Positions 24,613 through 33,164 of a stretch of DNA of 64,000 nucleotides are shown here, piece by piece. Positions within the stretch are counted from its first letter, which is position 1. Each line of letters begins with the position of its first letter. A program made the translations under genes and the position numbers. This DNA comes from UBA1181 sp045600225. GTDB lineage: Bacteria; Bacteroidota; Bacteroidia; Bacteroidales; Paludibacteraceae. The stretch spans positions 1 through 64,000 of the forward strand of contig JAZRXL010000016.1 of the NCBI GenBank assembly GCA_045600225.1, given 5' to 3'. Under the pieces are notes generated by a model. That model was not told the DNA's origin, did no database searches, and was given only the letters and a program-made list of their open reading frames with translations.

Positions 24613-24683
24613 TTGTCTCACGAGGATTCGAACCTCGACAGACAGTACCAAAAACTGTAGTGCTACCATTACACCATGAGACA
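24613..24683 (-). tRNA. tRNA-Gln (UUG)
   Basis: The minus strand folds as a tRNA: acceptor TGTCTCA/TGAGACA, D-stem GTG/CAC, anticodon stem ACAGT/ACTGT with loop TTTTGGT giving anticodon TTG (Gln), and T-arm CGAGG-TTCGAAT-CCTCG. Discriminator is A, and the CCA end is not fully encoded. It has its own promoter and terminator. Confidence 0.93.
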
Positions 24684-24714
24684 ATCCTCAGTTGCTTTCT
24701 TTTCGAAAGCGATG

Positions 24715-24746
24715 CAAAGGTACATCCTTATTTTATATTCTGCAAA
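24715..24746 (-). promoter_or_regulatory. Promoter of tRNA-Gln
   Basis: On the minus strand TTTG (24743-24746), exactly 20 nt, then TACCTTTG (24715-24722). A perfect match to the Bacteroidetes consensus, about 30 nt before the mature tRNA 5' end. Confidence 0.75.
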
Positions 24747-24827
24747 TTATTTTTCATCTTTTTTTAGAAAAAAGAAGTTTTTACACGATTGATGAAAAAA
24801 GATGTTCCTTATTTTATTGACAACCTA

Positions 24828-26123
24828 TCATTTAGCGATAAGAAGGAAATAGTTCTTTTTTCCTTTTTGAGCTAAAATGTATTTCCCGTTTAGGAGGTTG
24901 TCTTTGTTGATGATGGCATCAAATTCAGACAATTTTTCTTTGTTGATAGAGACTCCGCCACCTTGTACGAGTTTTCTCATTTCTCCTTTTGACGCGAAGA
25001 TGGCTGCTTTCTCAGTTAATAAGTCTGCTGCCTTGATGCCATTCTCCAATTCGCTTGCAGATATTTCATATTGAGGAACTCCATCAAATACGGAAAGGAG
25101 GGTGTCTTCGTCTAATTTCTTCAAAGAGTCAGATGTTGCATTTCCAAATAATATGTTGGATGCTTCAACTGCAGCTTCGTAATCCTCTTGAGAGTGAACC
25201 ATGATGGTGATTTCTTGAGCCAATTTCTTTTGTAATGGACGCAAATGAGGTGCTTCTTCTTGTTCTTTGATAAGGGCCTCGATTTCATCTTTAGGTAGGC
25301 TGGTGAAGATCTTAATATATTTAGCTGCGTCATCATCCGAAACGTTTAACCAGAACTGGTAGAACTTATATGGAGATGTGTAGCGTCTGTCCAACCATAC
25401 ATTTCCCGATTCGGTCTTTCCGAATTTTTTTCCGTCAGCCTTAGTGATAAGAGGACAAGTAAGAGCAAAAGCTTCGTTCCCGGTTACTTTTCTAATCATT
25501 TCAGTTCCGGTCGTAATATTTCCCCATTGATCGGCTCCACCCAATTGGAGTTTGCAGTTTTTTTCGCTATTTAGATGGACGAAATCGTATCCTTGAAGAA
25601 GTTGGTATGAGAATTCTGTGAAAGACATTCCGTCAGCTCCGTTTTCTCCAGAGATACGTCTTTTGACAGAGTCTTTCGACATCATGTAATTAACAGTGAT
25701 CAGTTTTCCTACGTTGCGAATGAAATCCAAGAATGTGAAGTTTTTCATCCAGTCGTAGTTGTTGACAAGCTCTGCTGCATTTTCAGCTGTGCTGTTGAAA
25801 TCGAGGAATTTCTCAAGTTGCTTCTTGATACATTCTTGGTTATGTCTCAGTCTTGGCTCATCGATAAGTACGCGCTCTTGAGATTTTCCAGAAGGATCTC
25901 CGATCATTCCTGTTGCGCCTCCGATTAGAGCGATTGGCTTGTGCCCGCTACGTTGGAAGTGGCGAAGCATCATCACACCAACAAGATGTCCGATGTGAAG
26001 AGAGTCTGCGGTAGGGTCGATTCCCAAATAGGCAGTAGTCATCTCTTTCTTTAGTTGATCTTCTGTTCCTGGTGTCATGTCTTGAATCATGCCACGCCAT
26101 TTTAATTCTTCAACGAAATTCAT
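24828..26123 (-). CDS. tyrS: Tyrosyl-tRNA synthetase
   Basis: A 431-residue class I synthetase that charges tRNA-Tyr. Visible are the HIGH box (HIGHLVG, about residues 42-48), the tyrosine-pocket block YQLLQGYDFVHL, GGADQWGNI, and the KMSKS-equivalent KFGKTESGNVW. A C-terminal S4 RNA-binding domain contains LVQGGGVSINKEK. Length and domain order are normal. It is divergent from efp, with its own promoter in the shared intergenic region. Confidence 0.97.
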   Translation of the reverse strand: MNFVEELKWRGMIQDMTPGTEDQLKKEMTTAYLGIDPTADSLHIGHLVGVMMLRHFQRSGHKPIALIGGATGMIGDPSGKSQERVLIDEPRLRHNQECIKKQLEKFLDFNSTAENAAELVNNYDWMKNFTFLDFIRNVGKLITVNYMMSKDSVKRRISGENGADGMSFTEFSYQLLQGYDFVHLNSEKNCKLQLGGADQWGNITTGTEMIRKVTGNEAFALTCPLITKADGKKFGKTESGNVWLDRRYTSPYKFYQFWLNVSDDDAAKYIKIFTSLPKDEIEALIKEQEEAPHLRPLQKKLAQEITIMVHSQEDYEAAVEASNILFGNATSDSLKKLDEDTLLSVFDGVPQYEISASELENGIKAADLLTEKAAIFASKGEMRKLVQGGGVSINKEKLSEFDAIINKDNLLNGKYILAQKGKKNYFLLIAK

Positions 26124-26171
26124 ATCTTTTATCTATTAAATTTGTATTTGCAATGTTTTTTGATTGGACTG

Positions 26172-26201
26172 CAAAGTTAATGAATCTTTTGTTTATTCAA
26201 A
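26172..26201 (-). promoter_or_regulatory. Promoter of tyrS
   Basis: On the minus strand TTTG (26198-26201), 18 nt, then TAACTTTG (26172-26179). It is back to back with the efp promoter. Confidence 0.6.
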
Positions 26202-26219
26202 CTTTTATAACTTCTCTAT

Positions 26220-26250
26220 TTTGTATTTTTATGGATTTGCACTAAATTTG
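26220..26250 (+). promoter_or_regulatory. Promoter of efp
   Basis: TTTG (26220-26223), 19 nt, then TAAATTTG (26243-26250), leaving a leader of about 32 nt before the ATG at 26289. Confidence 0.7.
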
Positions 26251-26288
26251 CATTTTGGAAATTGAAATTATTAAAATATTTAAAGAAT

Positions 26289-26855
26289 ATGATTAATTCA
26301 CAAGACATTAAGAATGGAACTTGCATCCGCATGGATGGCAAACTATATTTCTGTATCGAGTTCTTGCATGTTAAGCCAGGAAAGGGTAACACTTTTATGC
26401 GTACTAAACTGAAGAATGTTGTCAACGGTTTGGTAGTTGAAAAACGCTTTAATATCGGTGAGAAGTTGGAGGATGTTCGTGTAGAGCGTCGTGAGCACCA
26501 ATATTTGTACAAGGAGGGAGAAGATTACATCTTCATGAATCAAGAGACTTTTGAGCAAATTCCTATCGCTCATGATTTGATTACAGGTGTTGAATTCATG
26601 AAAGAGAGCGATATCGTTGAGGTTGTTTTTGATGCATCAACAGAGTCAGTTCTTTTCGCTGAAATGCCAGTGAAGACTCCTTTGAAGATCACATATACAG
26701 AGCCAGGATTGAAAGGTGATACGGCAACAAACACGTTGAAGCCAGCAACCGTTGAAACAGGAGCCACTGTACGTGTTCCATTGTTCATCAATGAAGGAGA
26801 AACAATCTTGGTTGATACAAGAGATGGTTCTTACATTGAGCGTGTAAAGGAATAA
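26289..26855 (+). CDS. efp: Elongation factor P
   Basis: A 188-residue translation factor that rescues ribosomes stalled at polyproline. The KOW-like N-domain has the modification loop VKPGKGN with the tip lysine, followed by the two OB domains (REHQYLYKEGEDYIFMN, and C-terminal VRVPLFINEGETILVDTRDGSYIERV). The start at 26289 (MINSQDIKNG) gives the standard EF-P beginning; the in-frame codon at 26262 lies too close to the predicted transcription start. A terminator follows. Confidence 0.96.
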   Translation: MINSQDIKNGTCIRMDGKLYFCIEFLHVKPGKGNTFMRTKLKNVVNGLVVEKRFNIGEKLEDVRVERREHQYLYKEGEDYIFMNQETFEQIPIAHDLITGVEFMKESDIVEVVFDASTESVLFAEMPVKTPLKITYTEPGLKGDTATNTLKPATVETGATVRVPLFINEGETILVDTRDGSYIERVKE

Positions 26856-26874
26856 TTTTAAAACAAAGCATAAG

Positions 26875-26904
26875 AGAGGGAACCTTGCGTTCCCTCTTTT
26901 TTTT
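26875..26904 (+). terminator. Terminator of efp
   Basis: A 9-bp stem AGAGGGAAC/GTTCCCTCT with a 5-nt loop and eight T residues. It ends only two bases before the ATG of the next gene. Confidence 0.85.
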
Positions 26905-26906
26905 GA

Positions 26907-27698
26907 ATGATGAGATATTTTTGGAGATACATTCGTTATTTTTTTCAGTCGAAGCATTGGCATGGCTTTGGCATCCACTCTCCTTTTGTTTTTTATTTAA
27001 TGACAATGGTGATAGAGGAACGGTTGCCGTTTTATCGCTTTGGACAGTTGGAGAGTCTGAGAAATGTAATGAAGAATACAAAGAAATCGATTCTCGTAAC
27101 GGGGGAATCTGGTGAGCAGGTTAGGGTCTCAATAAATTCTTTGTTGAAGGAAACAACGTTCCAAAAGTCTTATGAACAGATGTTGTTTCGATTATCTCGT
27201 TATTTCCACCCCAAACAGATTGTAGATTTTGGATCGTCGACCGGATTGTCTTCTCTTTATATGGCAACCCCTTTTAAAGATGTATGTGTGACTGCAATGG
27301 AAAGAGATCCCGAAGTAGCTTCTTTGTGTCGTTTAAATATAAAAAGGACACAAGTTGAGAATGTAAAGGTTGTGGTGGGAGATTTGAAAAATAAAACCAG
27401 AGAATTGGTGAGCTCTGGGGTTTGTTTTGATTTCATTCATTTTGGACGCTCTTGTAGTACGTCCGATATTCGTTCTTTGGTAGAAATTCTTTCCGGTACA
27501 TTTAGTTGGTCGACTGTTATTTTAATTTCGGACATATATCGAACGGAGGAGAAGGAAAATTTGTGGCAAGATTTGAAGAATATGCCAGGTGTGAGAGTCA
27601 GTTTAGAACTGTTTTTTTATGGGATTCTGATTTTCGATGAGAATTTTCAGAAGGAGTCATACAATTTATTTTACCTTCCTTCGTTATTCAACAAGTAA
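26907..27698 (+). CDS. Class I SAM-dependent methyltransferase
   Basis: A 263-residue protein. The N-terminal YFWRYIRYFFQSKHWHGFGIHSPFVFYLM is characteristic of a Bacteroidetes methyltransferase family. The SAM-binding glycine-rich strand QIVDFGSSTGLSSLYMA lies near 99-115, and an acidic loop VTAMERDPE closes motif II. The gene starts right behind the efp terminator, so it depends on read-through or on an unrecognised promoter overlapping the terminator. Substrate unknown; the family resembles catechol-type O-methyltransferases only in its fold. Confidence 0.75.
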   Translation: MMRYFWRYIRYFFQSKHWHGFGIHSPFVFYLMTMVIEERLPFYRFGQLESLRNVMKNTKKSILVTGESGEQVRVSINSLLKETTFQKSYEQMLFRLSRYFHPKQIVDFGSSTGLSSLYMATPFKDVCVTAMERDPEVASLCRLNIKRTQVENVKVVVGDLKNKTRELVSSGVCFDFIHFGRSCSTSDIRSLVEILSGTFSWSTVILISDIYRTEEKENLWQDLKNMPGVRVSLELFFYGILIFDENFQKESYNLFYLPSLFNK

Positions 27699-27735
27699 AA
27701 TTGAAATGTGAAAAATTATTTTTTTTTGAAAATAG

Positions 27736-27765
27736 TTGTTAGCATAAAAAAAAAGTATATTTTTG
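27736..27765 (+). promoter_or_regulatory. Promoter of the DUF2795 gene
   Basis: TTG (27736-27738), 19 nt, then TATTTTTG (27758-27765). The leader would be about 55 nt. Confidence 0.65.
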
Positions 27766-27827
27766 CACACCTCTACTGAAAAGTGAGTTGAGAAAGAAAA
27801 CAAAGTAGAAATTAAAAATAAAATGCG

Positions 27828-28049
27828 ATGTATTGGACTTTAGAATTAGCTTCAAAGTTAGAAGATGCTCCTTGGCCAGCGTCGAAAGATGAGTTGGTTG
27901 ATTTCGCAGTAAGATCTGGTGCTCCATTGGAGGTGATAGAAAATCTTCAGGAGATGGAAGATGAGGGTGATATATATGAAAGCATAGAAGATATATGGCC
28001 TGACTATCCTAGTAAAGAGGATTTCTTTTTTAATGAAGAGGAATATTGA
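27828..28049 (+). CDS. DUF2795-type small acidic protein
   Basis: A 73-residue very acidic protein (MYWTLELASKLEDAPWPASKDELVDFAVRSGAP, then EVIENLQEMEDEGDIYESIEDIWPDYP). The pattern of a compact helical DUF2795 domain followed by an acidic tail is widely conserved in Bacteroidetes. An ATG five bases upstream is out of frame and quickly stops. It has its own promoter. Function unknown. Confidence 0.8.
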   Translation: MYWTLELASKLEDAPWPASKDELVDFAVRSGAPLEVIENLQEMEDEGDIYESIEDIWPDYPSKEDFFFNEEEY

Positions 28050-28116
28050 AATTGTTTATTGACAGATGGGTGTTGAAAAGTTTTTGCTCTAAATGGAGTT
28101 AAATTTTCGGTTCCTA

Positions 28117-28148
28117 TTTGTGAATTAATGTAAAAAATAGTAATATTG
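28117..28148 (+). promoter_or_regulatory. Promoter of the T9SS operon
   Basis: TTTG (28117-28120), exactly 20 nt, then TAATATTG (28141-28148), one mismatch from TAnnTTTG. The -7 box covers an in-frame TTG at 28146, which argues against using that codon as the porP start. Confidence 0.65.
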
Positions 28149-28181
28149 TCGTTGTTTTCATTAGAGACTAAGTTGCGAGGT

Positions 28182-29156
28182 ATGAAGTGGAGGGCATTGG
28201 TCCTGCTGATGTTTTGTATTTCGTTGGTTGATGTTCAGGCTCAGAAGAGTCCGCAGTTTAGTCAATATATGGAATATCAATCGGCAGTGAACCCAGCAGC
28301 GGTTGCGGTGGATGATTTGATGAGTGTTGGTGGAATTTACAGATTGCAGTGGGTTGGATTTAAAGATGCACCAAAGAACTTGTTATTCTCGGTTGCCTAT
28401 CCATTTAAAATAGGGGAGAGTAGTCATGGTGTTGGATTGATTTTTTCGAGTGATGATATAGGTTTGTTTAAAAACCAAAGCGTTCTTTTACAATATTCAT
28501 ATAAATTCAGACTTTCAAAGGGAGATTTGAGTTTAGGATTGAATGTGGGATTTATAAACCAGACATTTGATAGAGAAAGTGTTGATTTGACGGGAGGAGA
28601 TGGTGAGTTGATGGCAGGTGATGAGTACCATCAAAGTTCAGATCCATTTATTGATGGATTTACGGCAGAAGGGTATAGCGATGTTTCTTTTGATGTGTCG
28701 TTTGGTTGTATGTTCAGAACAGATCGTTACAATGTAGGATTGTCGGTTATGCATTTAACAGCTCCTACGATTGACTTGGGTTCTGAAAATTATCAGATGT
28801 ATGTCCCCCGTTCCTATGGTGTTATGGGAGGATATAGATTTGATACGCACAATCCATTATTGACGATAACTCCATCAGCCTATGTGAAGACAGATTTGTC
28901 AACTTGGCAGGCTGAGGTTTCTGGAATTTTGGAATATTCTAAAAGAGTAAGAGGTGGAATTTCTTATAGATTTGGAGACTCGTTTGTGTTTCTATTTGGT
29001 GTAGATATCATTCAGGGGCTTCGTTTAGGTTATTCTTATGATTTGCCAACTTCGAAAATGATAAGGTCGGGGGGAAGTCATGAAGTCTCTTTGCGTTATT
29101 GTTTTAAACCTCAATTTTCTAAGAAAAATAAATATAAGAGTGATCGAATTTTATAG
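28182..29156 (+). CDS. porP: T9SS outer-membrane protein PorP/SprF
   Basis: A 324-residue outer-membrane barrel of the PorP/SprF family, which anchors cell-surface T9SS parts. Signal peptide MKWRALVLLMFCISLVDVQA, then the family hallmark QKSPQFSQYMEYQSAVNPAAVA and GIYRLQWVGFKDAPKNLLFSVAYPF. The start at 28182 is chosen over an in-frame TTG 12 codons upstream because that TTG lies in the promoter. It heads the operon porP-gldK-gldL-gldM-gldN, the same order as in Porphyromonas gingivalis. Confidence 0.9.
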   Translation: MKWRALVLLMFCISLVDVQAQKSPQFSQYMEYQSAVNPAAVAVDDLMSVGGIYRLQWVGFKDAPKNLLFSVAYPFKIGESSHGVGLIFSSDDIGLFKNQSVLLQYSYKFRLSKGDLSLGLNVGFINQTFDRESVDLTGGDGELMAGDEYHQSSDPFIDGFTAEGYSDVSFDVSFGCMFRTDRYNVGLSVMHLTAPTIDLGSENYQMYVPRSYGVMGGYRFDTHNPLLTITPSAYVKTDLSTWQAEVSGILEYSKRVRGGISYRFGDSFVFLFGVDIIQGLRLGYSYDLPTSKMIRSGGSHEVSLRYCFKPQFSKKNKYKSDRIL

Positions 29157-29201
29157 TGTAAATAACAAAAAAATGATAAAGATAATAAAGTAGTGTGTAT
29201 C

Positions 29202-30605
29202 ATGAAAAAGCTGTTAATTATTTCATTAGTCGCCGTCCTTCTCGCTGGATGTAGTGGAGAAAATGGAGAATTGGTGGGAGTTTACAACAAGTCTTGGAAG
29301 GAGCCCGTTCCGTATGGAATGTTGTTTATCAAGAGAGGTTCTTTTACCATGGGTCAGAATGATCAAGATGCAAACTGGGCAATGACTTCTCAGTCTCGTA
29401 CAGTTTCTGTTGATGCATTTTGGATGGATGAGACAGAGATTACCAATGGTGAGTACAAACAATTCGTAGAGTGGGTGAAGGACTCCGTTGCCCGCGAAAA
29501 GTTGTCAGAGGTTGATGAGACCTACAAGATTTACCAAGACAAGAATGGTAACGAGTTGGAAAAACCTTATTTGAATTACAAGAAGAAAATTCCTTGGGAG
29601 AAGCCAACTGAAGACCAAAAGATGGCATTGGACAGTTTGTATTATCAAGGAGAAGACAAGATTGACTTTGCTGCTGAGTTCAATCCAACATTGTTGATGT
29701 ACAAGTATTCTTGGGTTGATTATGTTCAAGCTGCTAAGAAGGAGAATAAGTTTGATCCATTGTTAGGTCGTTACAATCGTAGCATAGCTGGTCTTGGAAA
29801 GACAAAGGATAGTGCTGATGTTATGATTAGAAAAGATACAAGTATCTATAACGATAAAGGTGAGATTCAAAATATCACAGTTTATAGAGAGTTGAAGAAG
29901 CGTTCTGATTTCGTATCTCAAAAACGTGTTAACATTTATCCTGATACATTGTGCTGGATTCGTGATTACACATATGCATACAATGAGCCTTATATGAGAT
30001 TGTATTTCTCTCACCCAGGTTACGGAGAATACCCAGTAGTTGGTGTTTCTTGGGAACAAGCTCAAGCATTCTGCCATTGGAGATCATATTTGTTTAACTC
30101 TTATCAAGTTGCTCATAAGGGAGTTCGTGTACAAGACTACCGTCTTCCAACTGAGGCTGAGTGGGAGTATGCTGCTCGTGGTGGTAAAGATTTGTCAATG
30201 TATCCTTGGGGTGGTAACTATATCCGTACAGCAAAGGGTTGTTTCTTGGCTAACTTCAAGCCTCAAAGAGGTAACTATACTGATGATGGATATTTGATTT
30301 CTTCTAAGGTTGCTGCTTATCCACCAAATGACTTTGGTTTGTATGATATGGCGGGTAATGTTGCTGAGTGGACAGGTTCTGCTTACCATGAGTCTAACTA
30401 CTCTTTCGTTCATGACTTGAACCCAAGTTACGAATACAATGCAAAGAGTTCTGATAAGGATGTTATGAGAAGAAAGGTTATTCGTGGTGGTTCATGGAAA
30501 GATGTTGGTATCTTCTTGCAATGTGGTGTTAGAACATATGAGTACCAAAATGAGAACAGATCTTTCTTAGGATTTAGATGTGTTCGTACATATATCGGAG
30601 AATAA
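29202..30605 (+). CDS. gldK: T9SS ring lipoprotein GldK/PorK
   Basis: A 467-residue lipoprotein with lipobox VLLAGC (Cys17-18 region). It carries a formylglycine-generating-enzyme-like (SUMF1) fold typical of GldK: RGSFTMGQNDQDANWA, FWMDETEITNGEYKQFV, YRLPTEAEWEYAARGG, MAGNVAEWTGSAYH and RKVIRGGSW. With GldN it forms the periplasmic ring of the T9SS. The ATG at 29202 is preferred to an upstream GTG because it starts the signal peptide directly. Followed by gldL after 44 nt. Confidence 0.93.
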   Translation: MKKLLIISLVAVLLAGCSGENGELVGVYNKSWKEPVPYGMLFIKRGSFTMGQNDQDANWAMTSQSRTVSVDAFWMDETEITNGEYKQFVEWVKDSVAREKLSEVDETYKIYQDKNGNELEKPYLNYKKKIPWEKPTEDQKMALDSLYYQGEDKIDFAAEFNPTLLMYKYSWVDYVQAAKKENKFDPLLGRYNRSIAGLGKTKDSADVMIRKDTSIYNDKGEIQNITVYRELKKRSDFVSQKRVNIYPDTLCWIRDYTYAYNEPYMRLYFSHPGYGEYPVVGVSWEQAQAFCHWRSYLFNSYQVAHKGVRVQDYRLPTEAEWEYAARGGKDLSMYPWGGNYIRTAKGCFLANFKPQRGNYTDDGYLISSKVAAYPPNDFGLYDMAGNVAEWTGSAYHESNYSFVHDLNPSYEYNAKSSDKDVMRRKVIRGGSWKDVGIFLQCGVRTYEYQNENRSFLGFRCVRTYIGE

Positions 30606-30649
30606 AAAAAACAAATTAACATATTATTAACTTTTAATACAGTATTAAA

Positions 30650-31498
30650 ATGGGATTTTCAGAATTACAATCATCTCCAGGTTATCAGAAATTTACTGGA
30701 TTGGCTTATGGTTTAGGAGCATCTGTCGTTATTATCGGTGCGTTGTTTAAGATTATGCACTGGCCAGGTGCAGGTATTGTGTTGACTGCTGGTATGTTGA
30801 CTGAGGCATTCCTATTTGCTTTGTCTGCATTCGATAAGCCACACAAGGAGTATCACTGGGAGTTGGTTTACCCAGAATTGGCTTCTGACGATGAGGAGAA
30901 GACAAGTTCTTCTAAGAAGAAAAATGGTTTGAAGAAAGCTGAAGAAGAAGATAACACTCTTCCTCAAATCAAGGAGATCCGCAAGTTGGTTGATGATGAA
31001 ATGTCTAAGTTGACTGGTGGAATTCAAAGATTGAACGAGACTGCAGGTCAATTGAATAGTTTGTCTTCTGCTGCTGCAGTTTCTGAAGATTATACAAAGA
31101 ACTTGGCTATGGCTTCAAGTGCTGCTGGTGCATTCGCTGCTTCTCAAAAGAGCTTGAAGGATTCTTCTGATTCTTTGGTTTCTTCTTATCAAGATATCGC
31201 ATCTTCAATCGGTTCTGCTTCTCAAGGTTCTAAGAACTTTGCTGATCAAATCGATGGTATCAACAAGAACATTTCAACAATTAATTCAGTATTTGAACTT
31301 CAAGTTAAGTCTGTTAACGAGCAAAACGAGGCTATGAAGACTTTGGCTTCTGCTGTTAAGACTATTGAGGCTTCTTTGAATGGTTCTGCTTCTGAGGCTG
31401 AAGAGTACAAGAAACAAGTTGCTATCTTGGCTTCTCAATTGAAGAGCTTGAACTCAGTATATGGAAATATGCTTAATGCTATGACTCTTAGAAACTAA
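30650..31498 (+). CDS. gldL: T9SS inner-membrane motor protein GldL/PorL
   Basis: A 282-residue inner-membrane protein with two N-terminal helices (GLAYGLGASVVIIGALFKIMHWPG, then GIVLTAGMLTEAFLFALSAF) joined by the conserved HWPG turn. A long Ser/Ala/Lys-rich cytoplasmic coiled region with an acidic/basic linker follows (EEKTSSSKKKNGLKKAEEED). GldL with GldM forms the proton-driven motor of T9SS. The second helix keeps a glutamate (TEAF), expected for proton coupling. Confidence 0.93.
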   Translation: MGFSELQSSPGYQKFTGLAYGLGASVVIIGALFKIMHWPGAGIVLTAGMLTEAFLFALSAFDKPHKEYHWELVYPELASDDEEKTSSSKKKNGLKKAEEEDNTLPQIKEIRKLVDDEMSKLTGGIQRLNETAGQLNSLSSAAAVSEDYTKNLAMASSAAGAFAASQKSLKDSSDSLVSSYQDIASSIGSASQGSKNFADQIDGINKNISTINSVFELQVKSVNEQNEAMKTLASAVKTIEASLNGSASEAEEYKKQVAILASQLKSLNSVYGNMLNAMTLRN

Positions 31499-31550
31499 TT
31501 TAGAGAGTTAATTGTATAATTGTTTAATTAATTTAATAAAGTAGTTTACT

Positions 31551-33128
31551 ATGGGTGGAGCTAAGAATTGTCCGGAAACCCCGAGACAGAAGATGATCTC
31601 CATGATGTATCTTGTGTTGACTGCCATGCTTGCATTGAACGTGTCTGCACAGATCTTGAATGGATACTTGGCCGTGGATAAGTCCATGCGTACAAATAAA
31701 GCTATTAGTGATAGTAAGGTAGAACAAAGAAAGAGTGAGTTTGAAGCTCTTCTTCATTCAGATTCTATCAAGGCTAATAGAATGAAAGCAAAAGTTGATA
31801 GTGTTATCTCTGAATCGGATGCTTTCGTAAAATACATTGATGATTTGAAACTAAACATCATTCAAAAGGTTGCTGGTGATCCAAATGCAACTTTGGAGTC
31901 TGTTGATGAAGAAGGTTTCAATATCGGAGATTTGAACATTGTACACCAAGTTGGTCTAGTAGAGAAAGTTGGAGATAAGACAAATGGTCAAATTTTGAAG
32001 GAGCACATGATTGCATATCGTGAGTTCATGAAGACAATTGATACTTCAAAGGTAAAGTCTCTTGACGAAACTTTTACAACTGAGGATATCGTGTCTAAGG
32101 ATGGCAAAGTAAAATGGGAGAATTCAGTATTTGCTGAGATGCCTGCTATTGCCTCTTTGACAGTGTTGGATAAAATTCAAAATGACGTTAAGGTTGCTCA
32201 AGGTGAGGCATTGTCTTACTTGATTGGTGCTATGGATGCTGATGCATTTATCGTTAATAAGATTCAAGCGTTGGCTATTCCTAACTCAGGTTACATCATG
32301 AGAGGTGGTAAGTATACAGCAGAAATTATTTTGGCTGCTACTGACTCAACAAAGAAACCTGTTATTACTGTAAATGATAAGGTTTTGGAAGGTAACCGTT
32401 ATGAGGTATCTTGTAATAGTGTTGGTCCTCAAAAGTATAAAGGTAAGATGGAACTTACTAGAAAGAATGGTAAGATTGAGACTTATAATTTCGAGAGTGA
32501 GTACATCGTTGGAGAGCCAACAGCTACTGTTTCTGCAGACTTGATGAACGTATTGTACGCAGGATTTGATAACCCTGTCAGCGTATCAGTTCCAGGTGTT
32601 GCTGCTTCACAAATCAGCATTGGAGTTTCTAACTGTAAGGCTCAATCTAAGACTGCAAAGGGTTGGATTATCAAGCCTGCTGTTGTAGGTACTCCATGTA
32701 AGATTAGTGTAAGTGCTAACATTGATGGTAAGAACCAAGCAATTGCTGTTAAGGAATTCCGCGTTAAGAAGTTGCCAGATCCATTGGCAATGTTGGAGGT
32801 TAGTGGCGCAAATGGTGGTAAGGATTTGTTCAAAGGTGGTAAGGCTATCGCTAAGAACCAATTGATCACTGCACGTCGTGTTGTTGCTAAGTTGGATGAT
32901 GCTGACTTGGAAGTTAAGTATAAAGTTTTGGAGTTCTCTTTGAACTACTTCGATTCAATGGGTAACACGTTGGTTGAGAAAGCTAATGGTGACCAATTGA
33001 CAGATCGTCAATTGAAGGTGTTCAAGGAAATGACTAAGGCTAAGACAGTGTATATCACAAACACTCAAGCAATTGGTCAAGATAACTTGAAACGTACTTT
33101 GCCTCCTGTTGAAATCAAGATTAAGTAA
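31551..33128 (+). CDS. gldM: T9SS motor shaft protein GldM/PorM
   Basis: A 525-residue protein with one N-terminal membrane helix after the family signature NCPETPRQKMISMMYLVLTAMLALNVSAQIL, then a long periplasmic part of helical and beta domains (AQGEALSYLIGAMDADAFIVNKIQAL, and C-terminal TLVEKANGDQLTDRQLKVFKEMTKAKTVYI). It links the GldL motor to the GldK/GldN ring. Length is typical. Confidence 0.93.
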   Translation: MGGAKNCPETPRQKMISMMYLVLTAMLALNVSAQILNGYLAVDKSMRTNKAISDSKVEQRKSEFEALLHSDSIKANRMKAKVDSVISESDAFVKYIDDLKLNIIQKVAGDPNATLESVDEEGFNIGDLNIVHQVGLVEKVGDKTNGQILKEHMIAYREFMKTIDTSKVKSLDETFTTEDIVSKDGKVKWENSVFAEMPAIASLTVLDKIQNDVKVAQGEALSYLIGAMDADAFIVNKIQALAIPNSGYIMRGGKYTAEIILAATDSTKKPVITVNDKVLEGNRYEVSCNSVGPQKYKGKMELTRKNGKIETYNFESEYIVGEPTATVSADLMNVLYAGFDNPVSVSVPGVAASQISIGVSNCKAQSKTAKGWIIKPAVVGTPCKISVSANIDGKNQAIAVKEFRVKKLPDPLAMLEVSGANGGKDLFKGGKAIAKNQLITARRVVAKLDDADLEVKYKVLEFSLNYFDSMGNTLVEKANGDQLTDRQLKVFKEMTKAKTVYITNTQAIGQDNLKRTLPPVEIKIK

Positions 33129-33164
33129 TTTGTTGCGTGATTTGATTTAAAAAAGTTTAAAGTT

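Noticed and set aside
24613..24683. tRNA-Gln as an attachment site of a genomic island
   Set aside because: I found no integrase gene and no direct repeat of the tRNA 3' end within the window.
28146..28181. Longer porP reading frame starting at TTG 28146
   Set aside because: The codon lies in the predicted -7 promoter box, and the downstream ATG starts a perfect signal peptide.
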